64,000 bases of DNA from Cystobacter fuscus DSM 2262 (GCF_000335475.2 NZ_ANAH02000009.1:248001-312000), one strand, 5' to 3'; counted from the first letter of the stretch, positions 9,153-19,874 are shown. Translations and numbers: made by a program. The notes: generated by a model not told the origin, from the letters alone.

Positions 9153-10964
9153 CTACTTCATGCGCACGGAGACGGAGTTGGTGGCGGAGGACCAGGTGAG
9201 GTAGCCCTTCTGGAACTCGCTCTCGCGGCCAGCAGTGACGGCGTACTCGTCGGACACCGGGTAGCCCAGGGTGCTCTTCTCCCAGCCGAGCGACGCCCAC
9301 TTGTCGCGGATGAGGCCGCGCACCTCGTGGGCGCCGGTGGCCGGGGTCCAGTAGATGCTGCCCGTCTGGAAGTGGTTGTAGCGGCCCACCGTGTCCGGTG
9401 TCGCCATCTCGTCCGTGGTCGGGTAGCCCAGGCCCTTCTCCCAGCCGAGTGCCGCCCACTTCTCACGGATGAGGTGGTGCACCTCGTGGGCGCCGGTCTC
9501 CGGGGTCCAGTAGATGCTGCCCTGCTCGAAGTGGTTGTAGCGGCCCACCGTGTCCGGCGTCGTCATCTCGTTGGTGATGGGGTAGCCCAGGACGCTCCGC
9601 TCCCAACCCATCTGCTCCCACTTGGCGCGGATGAGGCCGTGCACCGCCCAGGCTCCCGTCGCCTGGGTCCAGTAGATGCTGCCGTTCTGGAAGTGGTTGT
9701 AGCGGCCGCGCCCGTCCGGCGTCGTCAACTCGCTCGTCATGCACCCCCCGAGGACTCCTCCTGCTCCGCCCAGCGAGTTGTAGCGCTCCAGGATGGCTCC
9801 GCCCACCGAGCACGTTCCGCAGTGGGCATTGGCCCGGTTGAGGTAGTCCGTCCAGGGCCAGTTGGCGCCGGGATCGGTGCGGTTGTACGGCTGCAACTGG
9901 CCGTGCCCCACCACGTGGTAGCGATCCCGGGGAATGCCGTGGTCACGCGTCATGTCGCACAGCAGCCGGGCCGAGGCGTCGATCTGCGCCGCTGGCCACG
10001 TCGTCTGCGCCGCATACCCGCCGTGCTCGATGCCGATGGTGAAGTCGTTGGAGCTCTTCCCGTTCAGCCCACACTCCATGCCGCTGTTGTTGCTGCACTG
10101 GTAGGTGGCGCCGATGTGCCAGGCCCGGCTTCCATCCCGCACGAGCTGGCTGATCTCTCCTCCGTCCTCCCGCACCACGTAGTGCGCGCTCACCTGCGAG
10201 GTGCTGTTGATCAGCCAGCTCCAGCACCCCGAGTAGCTGCTCTCACAGGTGTGGATGACGACCATGCGCGGAGCCATGGGCCGGGCGTTGAAGTTGGGCG
10301 AGGGCCTCCACACGGCCGCCGCGTAGTCCGGAGCGGCGAGCGCCTGCTCGTTGCGCCCCAGTTCCTGCTCGGCCAGGCCCTGTCCACTCGCGGCCCACTC
10401 CGCCGAGAGCGTGCCCAGCCCCAGGCGGGCCACCCGGAAGACCTCGCCGTGGACGAAGCCGCGACGGCCCTCCTCGCTCTCGATGCCGGAGACCGCGCCC
10501 ACCGCCGGCGCCCAGTTCTCCGCCCGCGTCCGGTCGAGCTGGAGCGCCCCCGCGCGGTGCGACAGCAGGGCCGCCGCCGCCCGGACGTGGGCGCGCGCGT
10601 CGGTCCTGGCCTGCTCCTTCGTGACGCCCGCCAGCTTTGCTCCCTCCTCGAGCAGTGCCTCCGACAGCGCCATCATGCCGTGGACGGCCGGGCGCCCCTC
10701 GAACTCCTCGGCTCCCTCCACCATCTGGTAGCGCGTCTGCACGAACGCGAGGGACTTGAGCAGCGCTGGCGGCACGTCGAACTCCTGTCCCGCCTCCCGG
10801 AAGAGCCCATCGAAGGAGGCATCCTCTCGTGCGGACGCCTCCGCCCCCTTCACGTCCACCGCCATGGCGGGGGCCACGGACTCCTGCTGCGGCTCGTTCG
10901 TGCCGCACGCCTGCGTCAAGGCCAGCGAGGCGGCGAGCACGACGATTCCCGGCTTGTTCTTCAT
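9153..10964 (-). CDS. Lipoprotein N-acetylmuramoyl-L-alanine amidase with LGFP repeats
   Basis: This 603-residue protein starts with a lipoprotein signal (LTQAC lipobox, Cys about residue 20). A central Amidase_2 domain spans about residues 230-370 and carries zinc-ligand motifs [16 protein letters not shown] and [16 protein letters not shown]. It should cleave the amide between MurNAc and L-Ala in peptidoglycan. The C-terminal 220 residues hold four LGFP-like repeats, each with a LGYP...[13 protein letters not shown] core, usually cell-wall-binding. The unassigned region (30-230) is helical. Start ATG 10964 has GGGAGGA four bases upstream. A role in remodelling or predatory lysis is plausible but not shown. 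Confidence 0.92.
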   Translation of the reverse strand: MKNKPGIVVLAASLALTQACGTNEPQQESVAPAMAVDVKGAEASAREDASFDGLFREAGQEFDVPPALLKSLAFVQTRYQMVEGAEEFEGRPAVHGMMALSEALLEEGAKLAGVTKEQARTDARAHVRAAAALLSHRAGALQLDRTRAENWAPAVGAVSGIESEEGRRGFVHGEVFRVARLGLGTLSAEWAASGQGLAEQELGRNEQALAAPDYAAAVWRPSPNFNARPMAPRMVVIHTCESSYSGCWSWLINSTSQVSAHYVVREDGGEISQLVRDGSRAWHIGATYQCSNNSGMECGLNGKSSNDFTIGIEHGGYAAQTTWPAAQIDASARLLCDMTRDHGIPRDRYHVVGHGQLQPYNRTDPGANWPWTDYLNRANAHCGTCSVGGAILERYNSLGGAGGVLGGCMTSELTTPDGRGRYNHFQNGSIYWTQATGAWAVHGLIRAKWEQMGWERSVLGYPITNEMTTPDTVGRYNHFEQGSIYWTPETGAHEVHHLIREKWAALGWEKGLGYPTTDEMATPDTVGRYNHFQTGSIYWTPATGAHEVRGLIRDKWASLGWEKSTLGYPVSDEYAVTAGRESEFQKGYLTWSSATNSVSVRMK

Positions 10965-11190
10965 CGATTCCTCCCAACGTCTTCACACGTGTGTGGTGGG
11001 CAGCCCCTCGCCCCATGCACGTCAGGCGGGGGCTGGCCCCAACAGGAAGAGGTGACGAGCCGGGCCTCGTCCCAGGAATCGACAGGAGGAGCCCCCGAGA
11101 AGGGGGGAAGTGCTCACTCCAAGTTCACGCGCATGTCGTGTTCGCGCGGCCAGAAGTTGCCCTATCGGGGGCCTCTCGGGCCGCCTGGGC

Positions 11191-13470
11191 TCAGACGCGG
11201 ACCGAACGCACGAACGGCAGCTCCCGGACGCGGGTGCCGGTGAGCGCGAAGATGGCGTTGGCGAGCGCGGGGGCCACGGGGGGCACTCCCGGCTCTCCGA
11301 CTCCGCACGGCGGGCCCTCGCTGGGAATCACGTGGACATGGATGCGCTGGGGTGCCTCCGCGATGCGCACCAGGCGGTAGTCGCGGAAGGTGCTCTGCTC
11401 GGTGGCGCCGTCCTTCATGGTGATGGCGCCATAGAGCCCCAGGCTCATCCCGAAGATGACCGCGCCCTCGAACTGCGCGCGCACGCGATCCATGTTGACG
11501 ACCGTTCCCGCGTCCGCGACGAGCCACGCCTCGTCCACGCGGATGCGCTCGTTCGCGTCCTTCACCACGGACATCACCACCGCCACGTAGGACAGGAAGC
11601 TGCGGTGCGCCGCGAGCCCCAGCGCACGCCCCTCCTTCTTGCGCGAGTCCCAGCGCGACAGCTCCGTCACGTGCTCGATGACGCGGCGCAGGCGCCCGGT
11701 GTCGATGGGGTGCTCATCCAGGGACTGGCTGTGGTTGCGCAGCCGTCCCACGCCCAGCTCCTTGGGCGTCACGATGCGCGGCGGGCCGATGAGCTCGAAC
11801 CGCATGTCGCGGGGATCCGTGCCACGCGCGTGGGCGAGCTCGTCGATGAAGCTCTGCACGGAGAACGCATGGTAGACGTTGGCCACCGAGCGCATCCAGC
11901 CGATGCGCGTATACGCGCGGGCCTCGCAGTTTTCCTGGCGCACGTGGGGGATGGCGAGCGGCAAGTCCAGGAGGCCATGGTTGAGCTCGCTGTCGCCCGC
12001 GAACGTGGCGCCCGAGAAGACGGAGTCGATGGGCGGAAACGCGCTGCGGTGGCGCCAGGCCTGGACCTTTCCCGAGTCATCGAGCGCGGCCGACAGCCGC
12101 TGCGCGCTGGTCGCGTGATAGTAGTCGTGGCGCAGGTCATCCTCGCGCGTCCACTGCACGCGCACGGGGGCGCCCACGGCGCGTGCCACCAGGGCGGCCT
12201 CCGGTACGAAGTCCGGCATCGACTTGCGGCCGAAGCCACCACCGAGCAGCGTCACGTGGATGGTGATCTGGCTCTCGTCGATGCCGAGTGCCCGTGCGAC
12301 CTCGGTGCGGTCGGCCTGGGGGTTCTGGGTCGCCGCCCAGATCTCGCACCGGTTTCCCTCCACCCGCGCGACCGTCACGGGCGGCTCCATGGGCGCATGG
12401 GCCAGGTGCGGCGTGTAGTAGTCGGCCTCGACCTTGTGTTTGGCACTCGCGAGCGTCGCGTCGGCATTGCCCACGTTGCGCACGATCTTGCCCGAGGCGC
12501 CGATGGCCTTCGTCAGTTCCTGCCGGTACTCCTCCGAGTCGTAGCCCGCGTTGTCGCCGTGCTCCCATGTCACCTCGAGCGCCGCGCGCCCGCGCATCGC
12601 CGCCCAGGTGTTGTCCGCCACGACGGCGATGCCTCCGAGCGGCTGGAAGCCGAAGGGCAGCTTGGGCGCGGGCAGCTCCACCACGTGCTTGACGCCCGGC
12701 ACGGCGAGCGTGCGCGTCGCGTCGTAACGGACGGCCCGGCCACCGGCGACGGGAGGCCGGACCACCATCGCGGTGAGCATGCCGGGCAGCACCACGTCCG
12801 CGCCGAAGATGGCCTTGCCGGTGACGAGCTCCGGCGCGTCGATCAGTGGCAGCTCCTTGCCCAGATGGCGCAGCTCGGAGCGGGGCCGCAGCGTGACGTC
12901 CTTCTTCTCGGGAACCGGGAGCCTGGCGGCGTCGTTGGCCAGCTCGCCGAAGCCGATGGAGCGCTCGCTGGCCGGGTGGAACACGGCATGGTCTCGGGCC
13001 ACGCAGGCGTTCGCGGGCACTCCCCAACGCCGGGCCGCCACGGTGATGAGCATGGTGCGCGCCGTGGCGCCCACGTAGCGCAGGTCCGTGAAGATCTTGC
13101 GCACGCTGCACGAGCCGTCGGTGTTCTGGTCTCCGTAGGCCTCGTCCCCATCGGCCTGGGTGACCTTCACCTGGGCCATGTCGGCGCCCATCTCGTCCGC
13201 GATGAGCACGGGCAGGGAGCTGCGCACTCCCTGGCCCATCTCCGAGCGGTGGCACACCACCGTCACCACCCCATCGGGTGCCACGTGCACGTAGACGTGG
13301 GGACGGAATCCCTGCTCGGGCACGGGTGGGTAGGCGTTGGGCATGGTGGCCGCCCGCGCGTTCGTGGGCAGCAACTCGAGCGCCAGCCCGGCGGCGACCA
13401 GTCCGACCCCCTTGAAGAAGGAGCGGCGCGACAGGCGGATGGGGTTGTCGTCCAGGACGTGCTCACTCAT
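11191..13470 (-). CDS. Molybdopterin-binding aldehyde/isoquinoline oxidoreductase large subunit (copy 1)
   Basis: The 759-residue subunit belongs to the xanthine oxidase family, IorB-like branch. The N-terminus has a Tat signal (LSRRSFFKG followed by a hydrophobic stretch), so the folded enzyme is exported. Mo-cofactor motifs GGGFGRK and, near the C-terminus, [12 protein letters not shown] with the active-site Glu are intact. The family hydroxylates aldehydes or N-heterocycles using water. No FAD subunit is nearby; electrons probably leave through the [2Fe-2S] partner to the cytochrome encoded first in the operon. ATG 13470 overlaps the iron-sulfur gene stop by 8 bases, indicating translational coupling. 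The substrate is unknown. Confidence 0.9.
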   Translation of the reverse strand: MSEHVLDDNPIRLSRRSFFKGVGLVAAGLALELLPTNARAATMPNAYPPVPEQGFRPHVYVHVAPDGVVTVVCHRSEMGQGVRSSLPVLIADEMGADMAQVKVTQADGDEAYGDQNTDGSCSVRKIFTDLRYVGATARTMLITVAARRWGVPANACVARDHAVFHPASERSIGFGELANDAARLPVPEKKDVTLRPRSELRHLGKELPLIDAPELVTGKAIFGADVVLPGMLTAMVVRPPVAGGRAVRYDATRTLAVPGVKHVVELPAPKLPFGFQPLGGIAVVADNTWAAMRGRAALEVTWEHGDNAGYDSEEYRQELTKAIGASGKIVRNVGNADATLASAKHKVEADYYTPHLAHAPMEPPVTVARVEGNRCEIWAATQNPQADRTEVARALGIDESQITIHVTLLGGGFGRKSMPDFVPEAALVARAVGAPVRVQWTREDDLRHDYYHATSAQRLSAALDDSGKVQAWRHRSAFPPIDSVFSGATFAGDSELNHGLLDLPLAIPHVRQENCEARAYTRIGWMRSVANVYHAFSVQSFIDELAHARGTDPRDMRFELIGPPRIVTPKELGVGRLRNHSQSLDEHPIDTGRLRRVIEHVTELSRWDSRKKEGRALGLAAHRSFLSYVAVVMSVVKDANERIRVDEAWLVADAGTVVNMDRVRAQFEGAVIFGMSLGLYGAITMKDGATEQSTFRDYRLVRIAEAPQRIHVHVIPSEGPPCGVGEPGVPPVAPALANAIFALTGTRVRELPFVRSVRV

Positions 13471-13924
13471 GGGGAAGTCCCGCCGCCTTCTTGATGGCGC
13501 AGCGAATGCGCGTGTACGTGCCACACCGGCACAGGTTGCCGCTCATCGACCTGTCAATCTCGCCGTCGCTGGGCTGGGGCTTCTTCGCCAGCAGCGCCGC
13601 CGCGGTCATGATCTGCCCGGACTGGCAGAAGCCGCACTGGGGCACGGCGAGCTCCACCCAGGCCTTCTGCAGGGGGTGGGAGCCATCGGCGGACAGCCCC
13701 TCGATGGTGGTGACGTGGCGTCCCGCGGCGCGGCTGACCGGGGTGACGCACGCGCGCACGGCCTCGCCGTCCAGGTGCACGACGCACGCGCCGCACAGCG
13801 CCTGGCCACAGCCGTACTTGGTGCCCGTCAGTCCGAGCACGTCCCGCAGGGCCCAGAGCAGCGGCATCTCCGGGTCGACTTCGAGTTCGCGCTCGGTTCC
13901 GTTCAACTTCAGGTGGATGCTCAT
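13463..13924 (-). CDS. [2Fe-2S] subunit of molybdenum hydroxylase (copy 1)
   Basis: This is a 153-residue protein with the two-cluster architecture of xanthine oxidase-family small subunits. The plant-type ferredoxin cysteines lie in [17 protein letters not shown], and the helical-domain cysteines in CGFCQSG and CRCGTY. It transfers electrons from the molybdopterin centre. ATG 13924 overlaps the end of the cytochrome gene (ATGA), and its stop overlaps the start of the large subunit. There is no export signal, so it probably piggybacks through Tat with the large subunit. Confidence 0.93.
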   Translation of the reverse strand: MSIHLKLNGTERELEVDPEMPLLWALRDVLGLTGTKYGCGQALCGACVVHLDGEAVRACVTPVSRAAGRHVTTIEGLSADGSHPLQKAWVELAVPQCGFCQSGQIMTAAALLAKKPQPSDGEIDRSMSGNLCRCGTYTRIRCAIKKAAGLPHE

Positions 13925-14586
13925 GGCCGTGCCTCCTCGTCCGGACACTCGGCGCCGTCCTTCGCCCACGCGGCGATCAGGGCCCCGAATTGTTCTTGCG
14001 TGCCGGGGGCGGGAACCCGCTCCCTCCCCGGTTTCCATCCCCACCCGACGAGCTCGTCGTGAGCGGAGTGCTCGATGAGCTGCTCGAGGCTCTTGTTGCC
14101 GTTGCGCTGGCGATCCTTGAGCTGTTCGCACAGGGAGCGGGGCGTGGCGCCCACCCAGGCCATGGAGCGCGGAGCGAGGTGCCAGTTGGGAGCGCCCGGA
14201 ACCCGCGCGTGGGCGAGGTTCTTGTCCTGATGGCAGGAGGTGCACTCGAGGCCGGGCACGCCCTGGTCCTTGGCGCCACGGAAGACGGGGGGCTGATGAG
14301 CGAGCCCGCGCTCGCCCTGGGCGGGGGTGTCTCCGGCGGGGTGGCAGTTGGTGCAGCGCGGATGGAGCATCACGCGGCTGGCTTCCAGGAAGAGGGCGCG
14401 TGAGCGCTCCGGACGGGAGGTGATGCGCGCGAACATGTCGGGGGTGCGCAACTGCTGGGCCGTCACGGGGGGCAGCTGCGTGGCGGGACTCACGCCGCCA
14501 CGGTTTGAACTACACGCCAGCGCGAGCGCGGCGCACAGGGCTCCCGCTCCCAGCGAAGCGGTGAGGATGCCCGGGTGATGCATCAT
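13921..14586 (-). CDS. Di-heme-type cytochrome c lipoprotein (copy 1)
   Basis: This is a 221-residue protein. Its signal ends in the lipobox LALAC, so it should be lipid-anchored. Two heme-binding CxxCH motifs are present, CTNCH and CTSCH. As the first gene of the operon, and translationally coupled (ATGA) to the iron-sulfur subunit, it is the likely electron acceptor linking the hydroxylase to the respiratory chain. The start is ATG 14586, with GGAGG five bases upstream; a second ATG follows immediately. Confidence 0.88.
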   Translation of the reverse strand: MMHHPGILTASLGAGALCAALALACSSNRGGVSPATQLPPVTAQQLRTPDMFARITSRPERSRALFLEASRVMLHPRCTNCHPAGDTPAQGERGLAHQPPVFRGAKDQGVPGLECTSCHQDKNLAHARVPGAPNWHLAPRSMAWVGATPRSLCEQLKDRQRNGNKSLEQLIEHSAHDELVGWGWKPGRERVPAPGTQEQFGALIAAWAKDGAECPDEEARP

Positions 14587-14693
14587 GGAGACCTCCAGGC
14601 GGGGTGGGGATGGCCCGCACTAGTCGGTTTATTTTGTGTCCTTAGCTATTCCTATTTAAGCCAGTTTTTATTAATAAACCGTGTAGCGCTACT

Positions 14694-14999
14694 TCATGAG
14701 CAAAAACGAATCAGTCGCTCGGTGACGTGGTCTTGGTTATCGGCGGCGAATACATGACCGCTGTTCAGGATTAATCCAGCCAGGATGTCCGTGGCGATCA
14801 GGCGCACGCCGTGGAGCATCTGCTCTCGCGGGAGGCTCTGGTCTTCGTTGCGCACGAGGGCTGGCCTCAGCGGTGTCTCGTCATACTGGAAGCCACCGCG
14901 CATACCACCCGGTGCTGCATAGTGATTGAGAAATTCCGTCCAGTCTGTCTGGTTCCGAGGGAGGGAGAGGAACCAAACGAGCGCTTCGACACCTGAACC
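14694..14999 (-). pseudogene. C-terminal remnant of an alpha/beta hydrolase
   Basis: Starting directly after the acyltransferase stop there is an open frame without a proper start. It reads WTEFLNHYAAPGGMRGGFQY, then LHGVRLIATDILAGLILNSG and HVFAADNQDHVTERLIRF. This matches the end of epoxide-hydrolase/dehalogenase-like alpha/beta hydrolases: the YxxPGxxRxGF helix and the catalytic-His strand V-x-SGH-x-x-x-x-E-x-P-x-x-V. The N-terminal two thirds, with the nucleophile elbow, is missing, and the glutamate/proline after the His are replaced. The segment is AT-richer than its neighbours. I call it a relic; the ATG inside could drive only a 69-residue fragment. Confidence 0.6.
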
Positions 15000-15002
15000 G
15001 GC

Positions 15003-15806
15003 TCACTCCAAGGAGGAGAGGGCGGAAGGGGAACGCCCTTCCTGTCCGCGCTCGGCGATGGCCTGGGGCACGCCACCTTGTCCGCCGATCTCCCGGTGGA
15101 GCTGGATGACGGTGTCGCGCACCTGCCGCAGCAGGGCGTCGCGGTCCGCCTTCCCGAGCCCCTTCGTGTCGATGGGCTGGCCCACCTTCACGCGGATGTC
15201 GTGTCTGCGCAGCCAGATGGCGCCCCGGGGAAGCACTTGCAGGGCGCCCTCGATGGCCACGGGGACGATGGGCACCTGGGCCTCGATGGCGAGCACGAAG
15301 GGGCCCTTCTTGAAGGGGAGGATGAGCCCGTCACGCGAGCGGGTGCCCTCGGGGAAGGCCAGGATGGACTTGCCCGCGCGGATGCGCTCGCCGGCGAGCG
15401 CCAGGCTCCGCACCGCCTCGCGGTGGTGGGAGCGGTTGATGAAGATCATCCCCGTCATCGCCATGTACCAGCCGAGGAAGGGCACGTACTTGAGGACGTG
15501 CTTGGCGATGAAGCGGAGGTTCACCGGCAGCGCCGCGAACGCGCAGGGGATGTCCATCGCCGACTGGTGATTCATGACGAAGATGTGGGGCTTGCTCCAG
15601 TCGATGTCCGGCAGCGGCTCCACGAGCATCCGCGAGCCGGTGATGCGCCAGTGCAGGGGGGCCCAGAAGCGCCGCGCCATCATCAGCGGCACGTTGCCGT
15701 CGAGGGTCAGGATGGCCCCCAGGCCAGCGACGATGATCCAGAAAGCACCCCACGCCACCAGGATGAGGGCCTGGAGCACGTTGAGCAGAGGGTAGAGGAG
15801 CTTCAT
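15003..15806 (-). CDS. plsC: 1-acyl-sn-glycerol-3-phosphate acyltransferase
   Basis: This is a 267-residue PlsC-type acyltransferase. The N-terminal hydrophobic helix spans about residues 8-35. The catalytic NHQSAMD (HX4D) is followed by the substrate-binding block FPEGTRS and the later P-rich VPIVPVAIEG. It transfers an acyl chain to lysophosphatidic acid in phospholipid synthesis at the inner membrane. ATG 15806 is chosen because the hydrophobic helix begins there and GGGAG lies upstream; the frame continues upstream without homology. The gene is sandwiched between the two hydroxylase operon copies. Confidence 0.92.
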   Translation of the reverse strand: MKLLYPLLNVLQALILVAWGAFWIIVAGLGAILTLDGNVPLMMARRFWAPLHWRITGSRMLVEPLPDIDWSKPHIFVMNHQSAMDIPCAFAALPVNLRFIAKHVLKYVPFLGWYMAMTGMIFINRSHHREAVRSLALAGERIRAGKSILAFPEGTRSRDGLILPFKKGPFVLAIEAQVPIVPVAIEGALQVLPRGAIWLRRHDIRVKVGQPIDTKGLGKADRDALLRQVRDTVIQLHREIGGQGGVPQAIAERGQEGRSPSALSSLE

Positions 15807-15889
15807 GGGCGGACATCTCCCGGCATGGCGGTGCCTTTCCGGGAATGGCCCTCTATCACGCTCCTGGGGCGGCGGGAGGGGGAGGCCCC

Positions 15890-15941
15890 CGTGCCGGGGA
15901 GCCTCTCGGGACGAGTGGGCTCGGAAGCGGCCCGAACGCAT
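15890..15941 (-). pseudogene. Fossil of a third hydroxylase operon 3' end
   Basis: Bases 15901-15940 match 11171-11210 at 34 of 40 positions. The latter spans the last ~20 coding bases of copy 1 and its first ~20 downstream bases. The match includes GCCTCTCGGG and CCGAACGCA. The stop codon equivalent is altered here. No further coding similarity is visible on the coding side, so only the tail survives. Confidence 0.5.
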
Positions 15942-16268
15942 GATTCAGACAGCGCCTGGTTGATAATGGCCGTTTGGTAGACATTGTTCAAACTCCTTTC
16001 AATTGACGCGCGCGAGAATCAGCAATCGCTCTCGATTTCTTTCCAATCAAGAAGCCCTGGTCGAGCTCACGCACAGCGCGATCCGGAGATTCCGGCCGCT
16101 CTCTATCTCTGCTTCCACGAAGATGCTTTGAACCGGTTCACACCCTGGGACGAATGGTTCCGATGGGCACAGGGTGGCCGTCACCGCGGGCACGCCAGTT
16201 CCCGTTCCCCTTCGTGTCAGCGGAGAACGAAGGGCAGGAGTTGCCCGGGTGTTCCACTCATGCGAGGT

Positions 16269-16305
16269 GGCCGGGGCACCGCTTCCTCATGGGAGCGCCC
16301 CGGCC
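16269..16305 (-). terminator. Hairpin after hydroxylase operon copy 2
   Basis: GGCCGGGGC (16269-16277) and GCCCCGGCC (16297-16305) form a perfect 9-bp stem with a 19-base loop, starting 16 bases beyond the stop of the leftward large-subunit gene. There is no T-run. Copy 1 lacks this hairpin. Confidence 0.5.
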
Positions 16306-16320
16306 ATCCCCGTGTCCGAC

Positions 16321-18600
16321 TCAGACGCGAACCGAACGCACGAACGGCAACTCCCGGACGCGGGTGCCGGTGAGCGCGAAGATGGCGTTGGCGAGCGCGG
16401 GGGCCACGGGGGGCACTCCCGGCTCTCCGACGCCGCACGGCGGGCCCTCGCTGGGAATCACGTCGACGTGGATGCGCCGGGGCGTCTCCGCGATGCGCAC
16501 CAGGCGGTAGTCGTGGAAGTTGCTCTGCTCGGTGGCGCCGTCCTTCATGGTGATGGCGCCGTAGAGCCCCAGGCTCATGCCGAAGACGACGGCGCCCTCG
16601 AACTGCGCGCGCACGCGCTCCGCGTTGATGATGGTGCCCGCGTCCGCGACGATCCACGCCTCGTCCACGCGGATGCGCTCGTCCGCGTCCTTCACCACGG
16701 ACATCACCACCGCCACGTAGGACAGGAAGCTGCGGTGCGCCGCGAGCCCCAGCGCGCGTCCTTCCTTCTTGCGCGAGTCCCAGCGCGACAGCTCCGTCAC
16801 GCGCTCGATGACGCGGCGCATGCGCCCGGTGTCGATGGGGTGCTCGTCCAGGGACTGGCCGTAGTTGGGCACCTTCTCCACCCCCAGCTCCTTGATCGTC
16901 ACGATGCGCGGCGGGCCGATGAGCTCGAGCCGCGTGTCGCGGGGATCCGTGCCACGCGCGTGGGCGAGCTCATCGATGAAGCTCTGCACGGAGAACGCGT
17001 GGTAGATGTTGGCCACCGAGCGCATCCAGCCGATGCGGGTGTGCGCGCGGGCCTCGCAGTTCTCCGTGCGCACGTGGGGGATGGCGAGCGGCAAGTCCAG
17101 GAGGCCCTGGTTGAGTTCGCTGTTGCCCGCGAACGTGGCGCCCGAGAAGATGGAGCCGATGGGTGGGAACGCGATGCGGTGGTGCCAGGCCTGGACCTTG
17201 CCCGAGTCATCGAGCGCGGCCGACAGCCGCTGCGCGCACGTCGAGTGGTAGTAGTCGTGGCGCAGGTCATCCTCGCGCGTCCACTGCATGCGCACGGGGG
17301 CGCCCACGGCGCGCGACACCAGGGCGGCCTCCGCCACGTAGTCCGGCTTCGACTTGCGGCCGAAGCCGCCGCCCAGCAGCGTCACGTGGATGGTGACCTG
17401 GCTCTCGGCGACGCCGAGCGCCCGCGCGACCTCGGTGCGGGCGGACTGGGGATTCTGGGTCGCCGCCCACACCTCGCACCGGCCGCCCTCCACCCGCGCG
17501 ACCGCCGCGGGCGGCTCCATGGGCGCATGGGCCAGGTGCGGCGTGTGGTAGTCGGCCTCGACCTTGCGCTTCGCGCCCGCGAGCGCCGCGTCGGCATTGC
17601 CCACGTTGCGCACGACCTTGCCCGAGGTGCCGATGGCCTTCGTCAGCTCCTGCCGGTACGCCTCCGAGTCGTAGCCCGCGTTGTCCCCGTGCTTCCACGT
17701 CACGTCGAGTACCGCGCACCCGCGCATCGCCGCCCAGGTGTTGTCCGCCACGACGGCGATGCCTCCGAGCGGCTGGTAGACGAAGGGCAGCTTGGGCGCG
17801 GGCAGCTCCACCACGTGCTTGACGCCCGGCACGGCGAGGGCTTGCGTCGCGTCGTAGCGGGCGACCCGGCCACCGGCGACAGGAGGCCGGACCACCATCG
17901 CGGTGAGCATGCCGGGCAGCACCACGTCCGCGCCGAATTGAGCCTTGCCGGTGACGATGTCCGGCCCGTCGAGCAGTGGCAGCTCCTTGCCCAGGTGGGG
18001 CAGCTCGGAGCGGGGCCGCAGCTTGACGTCCTTCCTCGCGGGGACCGGGAGCTTCGCGGCGTCGTTGGCCAGCTCGCCGAAGCCGATGGAGCGCTCGCTG
18101 GCCGGGTGGAACACGGCATGGTCCCGGGCCACGCAGGTGTTCGCGGGCACTCCCCAACGCCGGGCCGCCACGGTGATGAGCATGGTGCGCGCCGTGGCGC
18201 CCACGTAGCGCAGGTCCGTGAAGATCTTGCGCACGCTGCTCGAGCCGTCGGTGTTCTGGTCTCCGTAGGCCTTGTCCCCATCGCCCTGGATGACTTTCAC
18301 CCGGGCCATGTCGGCGCCCATCTCGTCCGCGATGAGCACGGGCAGGGAGCTGCGCACGCCCTGGCCCATCTCCGAGCGGTGGCACACCACCGTCACCACC
18401 CCATCGTGCGCTACGTGCACGTAGACGTTGGGGCGGAAGCCCTGCTCGGGCAGGGGCGGGTAGGTCGTGGGCATGGTGGCCGCCCGCGCGTTCGTGGGCA
18501 GCAGCTCGAGCGCCAGCCCGGCGGCGACCAGTCCCACTCCCTCGAGGAAGGAGCGGCGCGACAGGCGGATGGGGTTGTCGTCCAGGGCGTGCTCACTCAT
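16321..18600 (-). CDS. Molybdopterin-binding oxidoreductase large subunit (copy 2)
   Basis: The 759-residue paralogue is colinear with the copy 1 subunit and keeps the Tat signal (LSRRSFLEG), the GGGFGRK cofactor motif and the GVGEPGVPP active-site segment. Differences are scattered substitutions, for example [13 protein letters not shown] versus [13 protein letters not shown] and SKPDYVAEA versus SMPDFVPEA next to the cofactor motif. There are no stops or gaps, so both copies look functional and may differ in substrate preference. The start overlaps the iron-sulfur gene stop by 8 bases. Confidence 0.9.
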   Translation of the reverse strand: MSEHALDDNPIRLSRRSFLEGVGLVAAGLALELLPTNARAATMPTTYPPLPEQGFRPNVYVHVAHDGVVTVVCHRSEMGQGVRSSLPVLIADEMGADMARVKVIQGDGDKAYGDQNTDGSSSVRKIFTDLRYVGATARTMLITVAARRWGVPANTCVARDHAVFHPASERSIGFGELANDAAKLPVPARKDVKLRPRSELPHLGKELPLLDGPDIVTGKAQFGADVVLPGMLTAMVVRPPVAGGRVARYDATQALAVPGVKHVVELPAPKLPFVYQPLGGIAVVADNTWAAMRGCAVLDVTWKHGDNAGYDSEAYRQELTKAIGTSGKVVRNVGNADAALAGAKRKVEADYHTPHLAHAPMEPPAAVARVEGGRCEVWAATQNPQSARTEVARALGVAESQVTIHVTLLGGGFGRKSKPDYVAEAALVSRAVGAPVRMQWTREDDLRHDYYHSTCAQRLSAALDDSGKVQAWHHRIAFPPIGSIFSGATFAGNSELNQGLLDLPLAIPHVRTENCEARAHTRIGWMRSVANIYHAFSVQSFIDELAHARGTDPRDTRLELIGPPRIVTIKELGVEKVPNYGQSLDEHPIDTGRMRRVIERVTELSRWDSRKKEGRALGLAAHRSFLSYVAVVMSVVKDADERIRVDEAWIVADAGTIINAERVRAQFEGAVVFGMSLGLYGAITMKDGATEQSNFHDYRLVRIAETPRRIHVDVIPSEGPPCGVGEPGVPPVAPALANAIFALTGTRVRELPFVRSVRV

Positions 18601-19054
18601 GGGGAAGTCCCGCCGCCTTCTTGATGGCGCAGCGAATGCGCGTGTACGTGCCACACCGGCACAGGTTGCCGCTCATCGACCTGTCAATCTCGCTGTCGCT
18701 GGGCTGGGGCTTCTTCGCCAGCAGCGCCGCCGCGGTCATGATCTGCCCGGACTGGCAGAAGCCGCACTGGGGCACGGCGAGCTCCACCCAGGCCTTCTGC
18801 AGGGGGTGGGAGCCATCGGCGGACAGGCCCTCGATGGTGGTGACGTGGCGTCCCGCGGCGCGGCTGACCGGGGTGACGCACGCGCGCACGGCCTCGCCGT
18901 CCAGGTGCACGACGCACGCGCCACACAGCGCCTGGCCACAGCCGTACTTGGTGCCCGTCAGTCCGAGCACGTCCCGCAGGGCCCAGAGCAGCGGCATCTC
19001 CGGGTCGACCTCGAGTTCGCGCTCGGTTCCGTTCAACTTCAGGTGGATGCTCAT
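18593..19054 (-). CDS. [2Fe-2S] subunit of molybdenum hydroxylase (copy 2)
   Basis: The 153-residue subunit is identical to copy 1 except for one residue (Ser for Gly in PQPSDSEID). All eight cluster cysteines are conserved. It has the same ATGA coupling to the cytochrome gene and the same overlap with the large-subunit start. Such near-identity beside a more divergent large subunit suggests either stronger purifying selection or gene conversion. Confidence 0.93.
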   Translation of the reverse strand: MSIHLKLNGTERELEVDPEMPLLWALRDVLGLTGTKYGCGQALCGACVVHLDGEAVRACVTPVSRAAGRHVTTIEGLSADGSHPLQKAWVELAVPQCGFCQSGQIMTAAALLAKKPQPSDSEIDRSMSGNLCRCGTYTRIRCAIKKAAGLPHE

Positions 19055-19722
19055 GGCCGTGCCTCCTCGTCCGGACACTCGGCGCCGTCCTTCGCCCACG
19101 CGGCGATCAGGGCCCCGAATTGTTCTTGCGTGCCGGGGGCGGGAACCCGCTCCCTCCCCGGTTTCCATCCCCACCCGACGAGCTCGTCGTGAGCGGAGTG
19201 CTCGATGAGCTGCTCGAGGCTCTTGTTGCCGTTGCGCTGGCGATCCTTGAGCTGCTCACACAGGGAGCGGGGCGTGGCGCCCACCCAGGCCATGGAGCGC
19301 GGAGCGAGGTGCCAGTTGGGAGCGCCCGGAACCCGCGCGTGGGCGAGGTTCCTGTCCTGATGGCAGGAGGTGCACTCGAGGCCGGGCACGCCCTGGTCCT
19401 TGGTGCCACGGAAGACGGGGGGCTGATGCGCGAGCCCGCGCTCGCCCTGGGCCGGGGTGTCTCCGGCGGGGTGGCAGTTGGTGCAGCGCGGATGGAGCAT
19501 CACGCGGCTGGCTTCCAGGAAGAGGGCACGCGAGCGCTCCGGACGGGAGGTGATGTGCGCGAACATGTCGGGGGTGCGCAACTGCTGGGCCGTCACGAGG
19601 GGCAACTGCGTGGCGGGGCTCGCGTTCACGCCGCCACGGCCTGAACCATACGCCAGCGCGAGCACGGCGCACAGGGCTCCCGCTCCCAGCGAAGCGGTGA
19701 GGATGCCCGGGCGATGCATCAT
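19051..19722 (-). CDS. Di-heme-type cytochrome c (copy 2, lipobox cysteine lost)
   Basis: This 223-residue protein keeps both CxxCH motifs of copy 1. The lipobox LALAC of copy 1 reads LALAY here (TGT to TAT), followed by further changes (GSGRGGVNA). It should therefore no longer be lipidated and would be either a free periplasmic cytochrome or an N-terminally anchored one. It is first in the operon and coupled to the iron-sulfur subunit by ATGA. Confidence 0.88.
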   Translation of the reverse strand: MMHRPGILTASLGAGALCAVLALAYGSGRGGVNASPATQLPLVTAQQLRTPDMFAHITSRPERSRALFLEASRVMLHPRCTNCHPAGDTPAQGERGLAHQPPVFRGTKDQGVPGLECTSCHQDRNLAHARVPGAPNWHLAPRSMAWVGATPRSLCEQLKDRQRNGNKSLEQLIEHSAHDELVGWGWKPGRERVPAPGTQEQFGALIAAWAKDGAECPDEEARP

Positions 19723-19874
19723 GGAGTCCTCCAGGCGGGGGGGGGAGATGGCCCCGAGCCAGAGCGGGACATTGTGCGCCCGGAGCTGTTTCGCCCCAAA
19801 CCAGATGTTGTGAATGGGCCTTGAAGGGCTCCTTCACGAAGCGGCTGCGCCGCCCGGAGACCCGATGCGGGGCC

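Larger units (their letters stand above)
11191..14586 (-). repeat. Molybdenum hydroxylase operon, copy 1 of a direct duplication
   Basis: This three-gene block (cytochrome c, iron-sulfur subunit, molybdopterin subunit) is repeated in the same order and orientation at 16321-19722. The iron-sulfur subunits differ by one residue, and the large subunits are colinear at 759 residues each with scattered substitutions. Similarity continues about 30 bases upstream of the cytochrome start and then stops. Confidence 0.92.
15807..16320. other. Intergenic region between acyltransferase and second hydroxylase operon
   Basis: This is 514 bases with no convincing gene. The first part must hold the promoter of the leftward acyltransferase. 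It also contains a fossil of a hydroxylase gene end at 15890-15941 and a terminator-like hairpin at 16269-16305. The block around 15940-16140 is comparatively AT-rich. Confidence 0.6.
16321..19722 (-). repeat. Molybdenum hydroxylase operon, copy 2 of a direct duplication
   Basis: This is the same three-gene block as 11191-14586, in the same orientation. Upstream similarity ends about 30 bases before the cytochrome start, and downstream similarity ends at the large-subunit stop. Confidence 0.92.

Noticed and set aside
9153-9800. Repeated DNA that could be read as a tandem repeat array
   Set aside because: The periodicity is coding and corresponds to the LGFP-like protein repeats of the amidase.
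16174-18624. 816-codon forward open frame
   Set aside because: It mirrors the hydroxylase large subunit on the other strand; a similar shadow at 11110-13494 mirrors copy 1, as expected for duplicated DNA.
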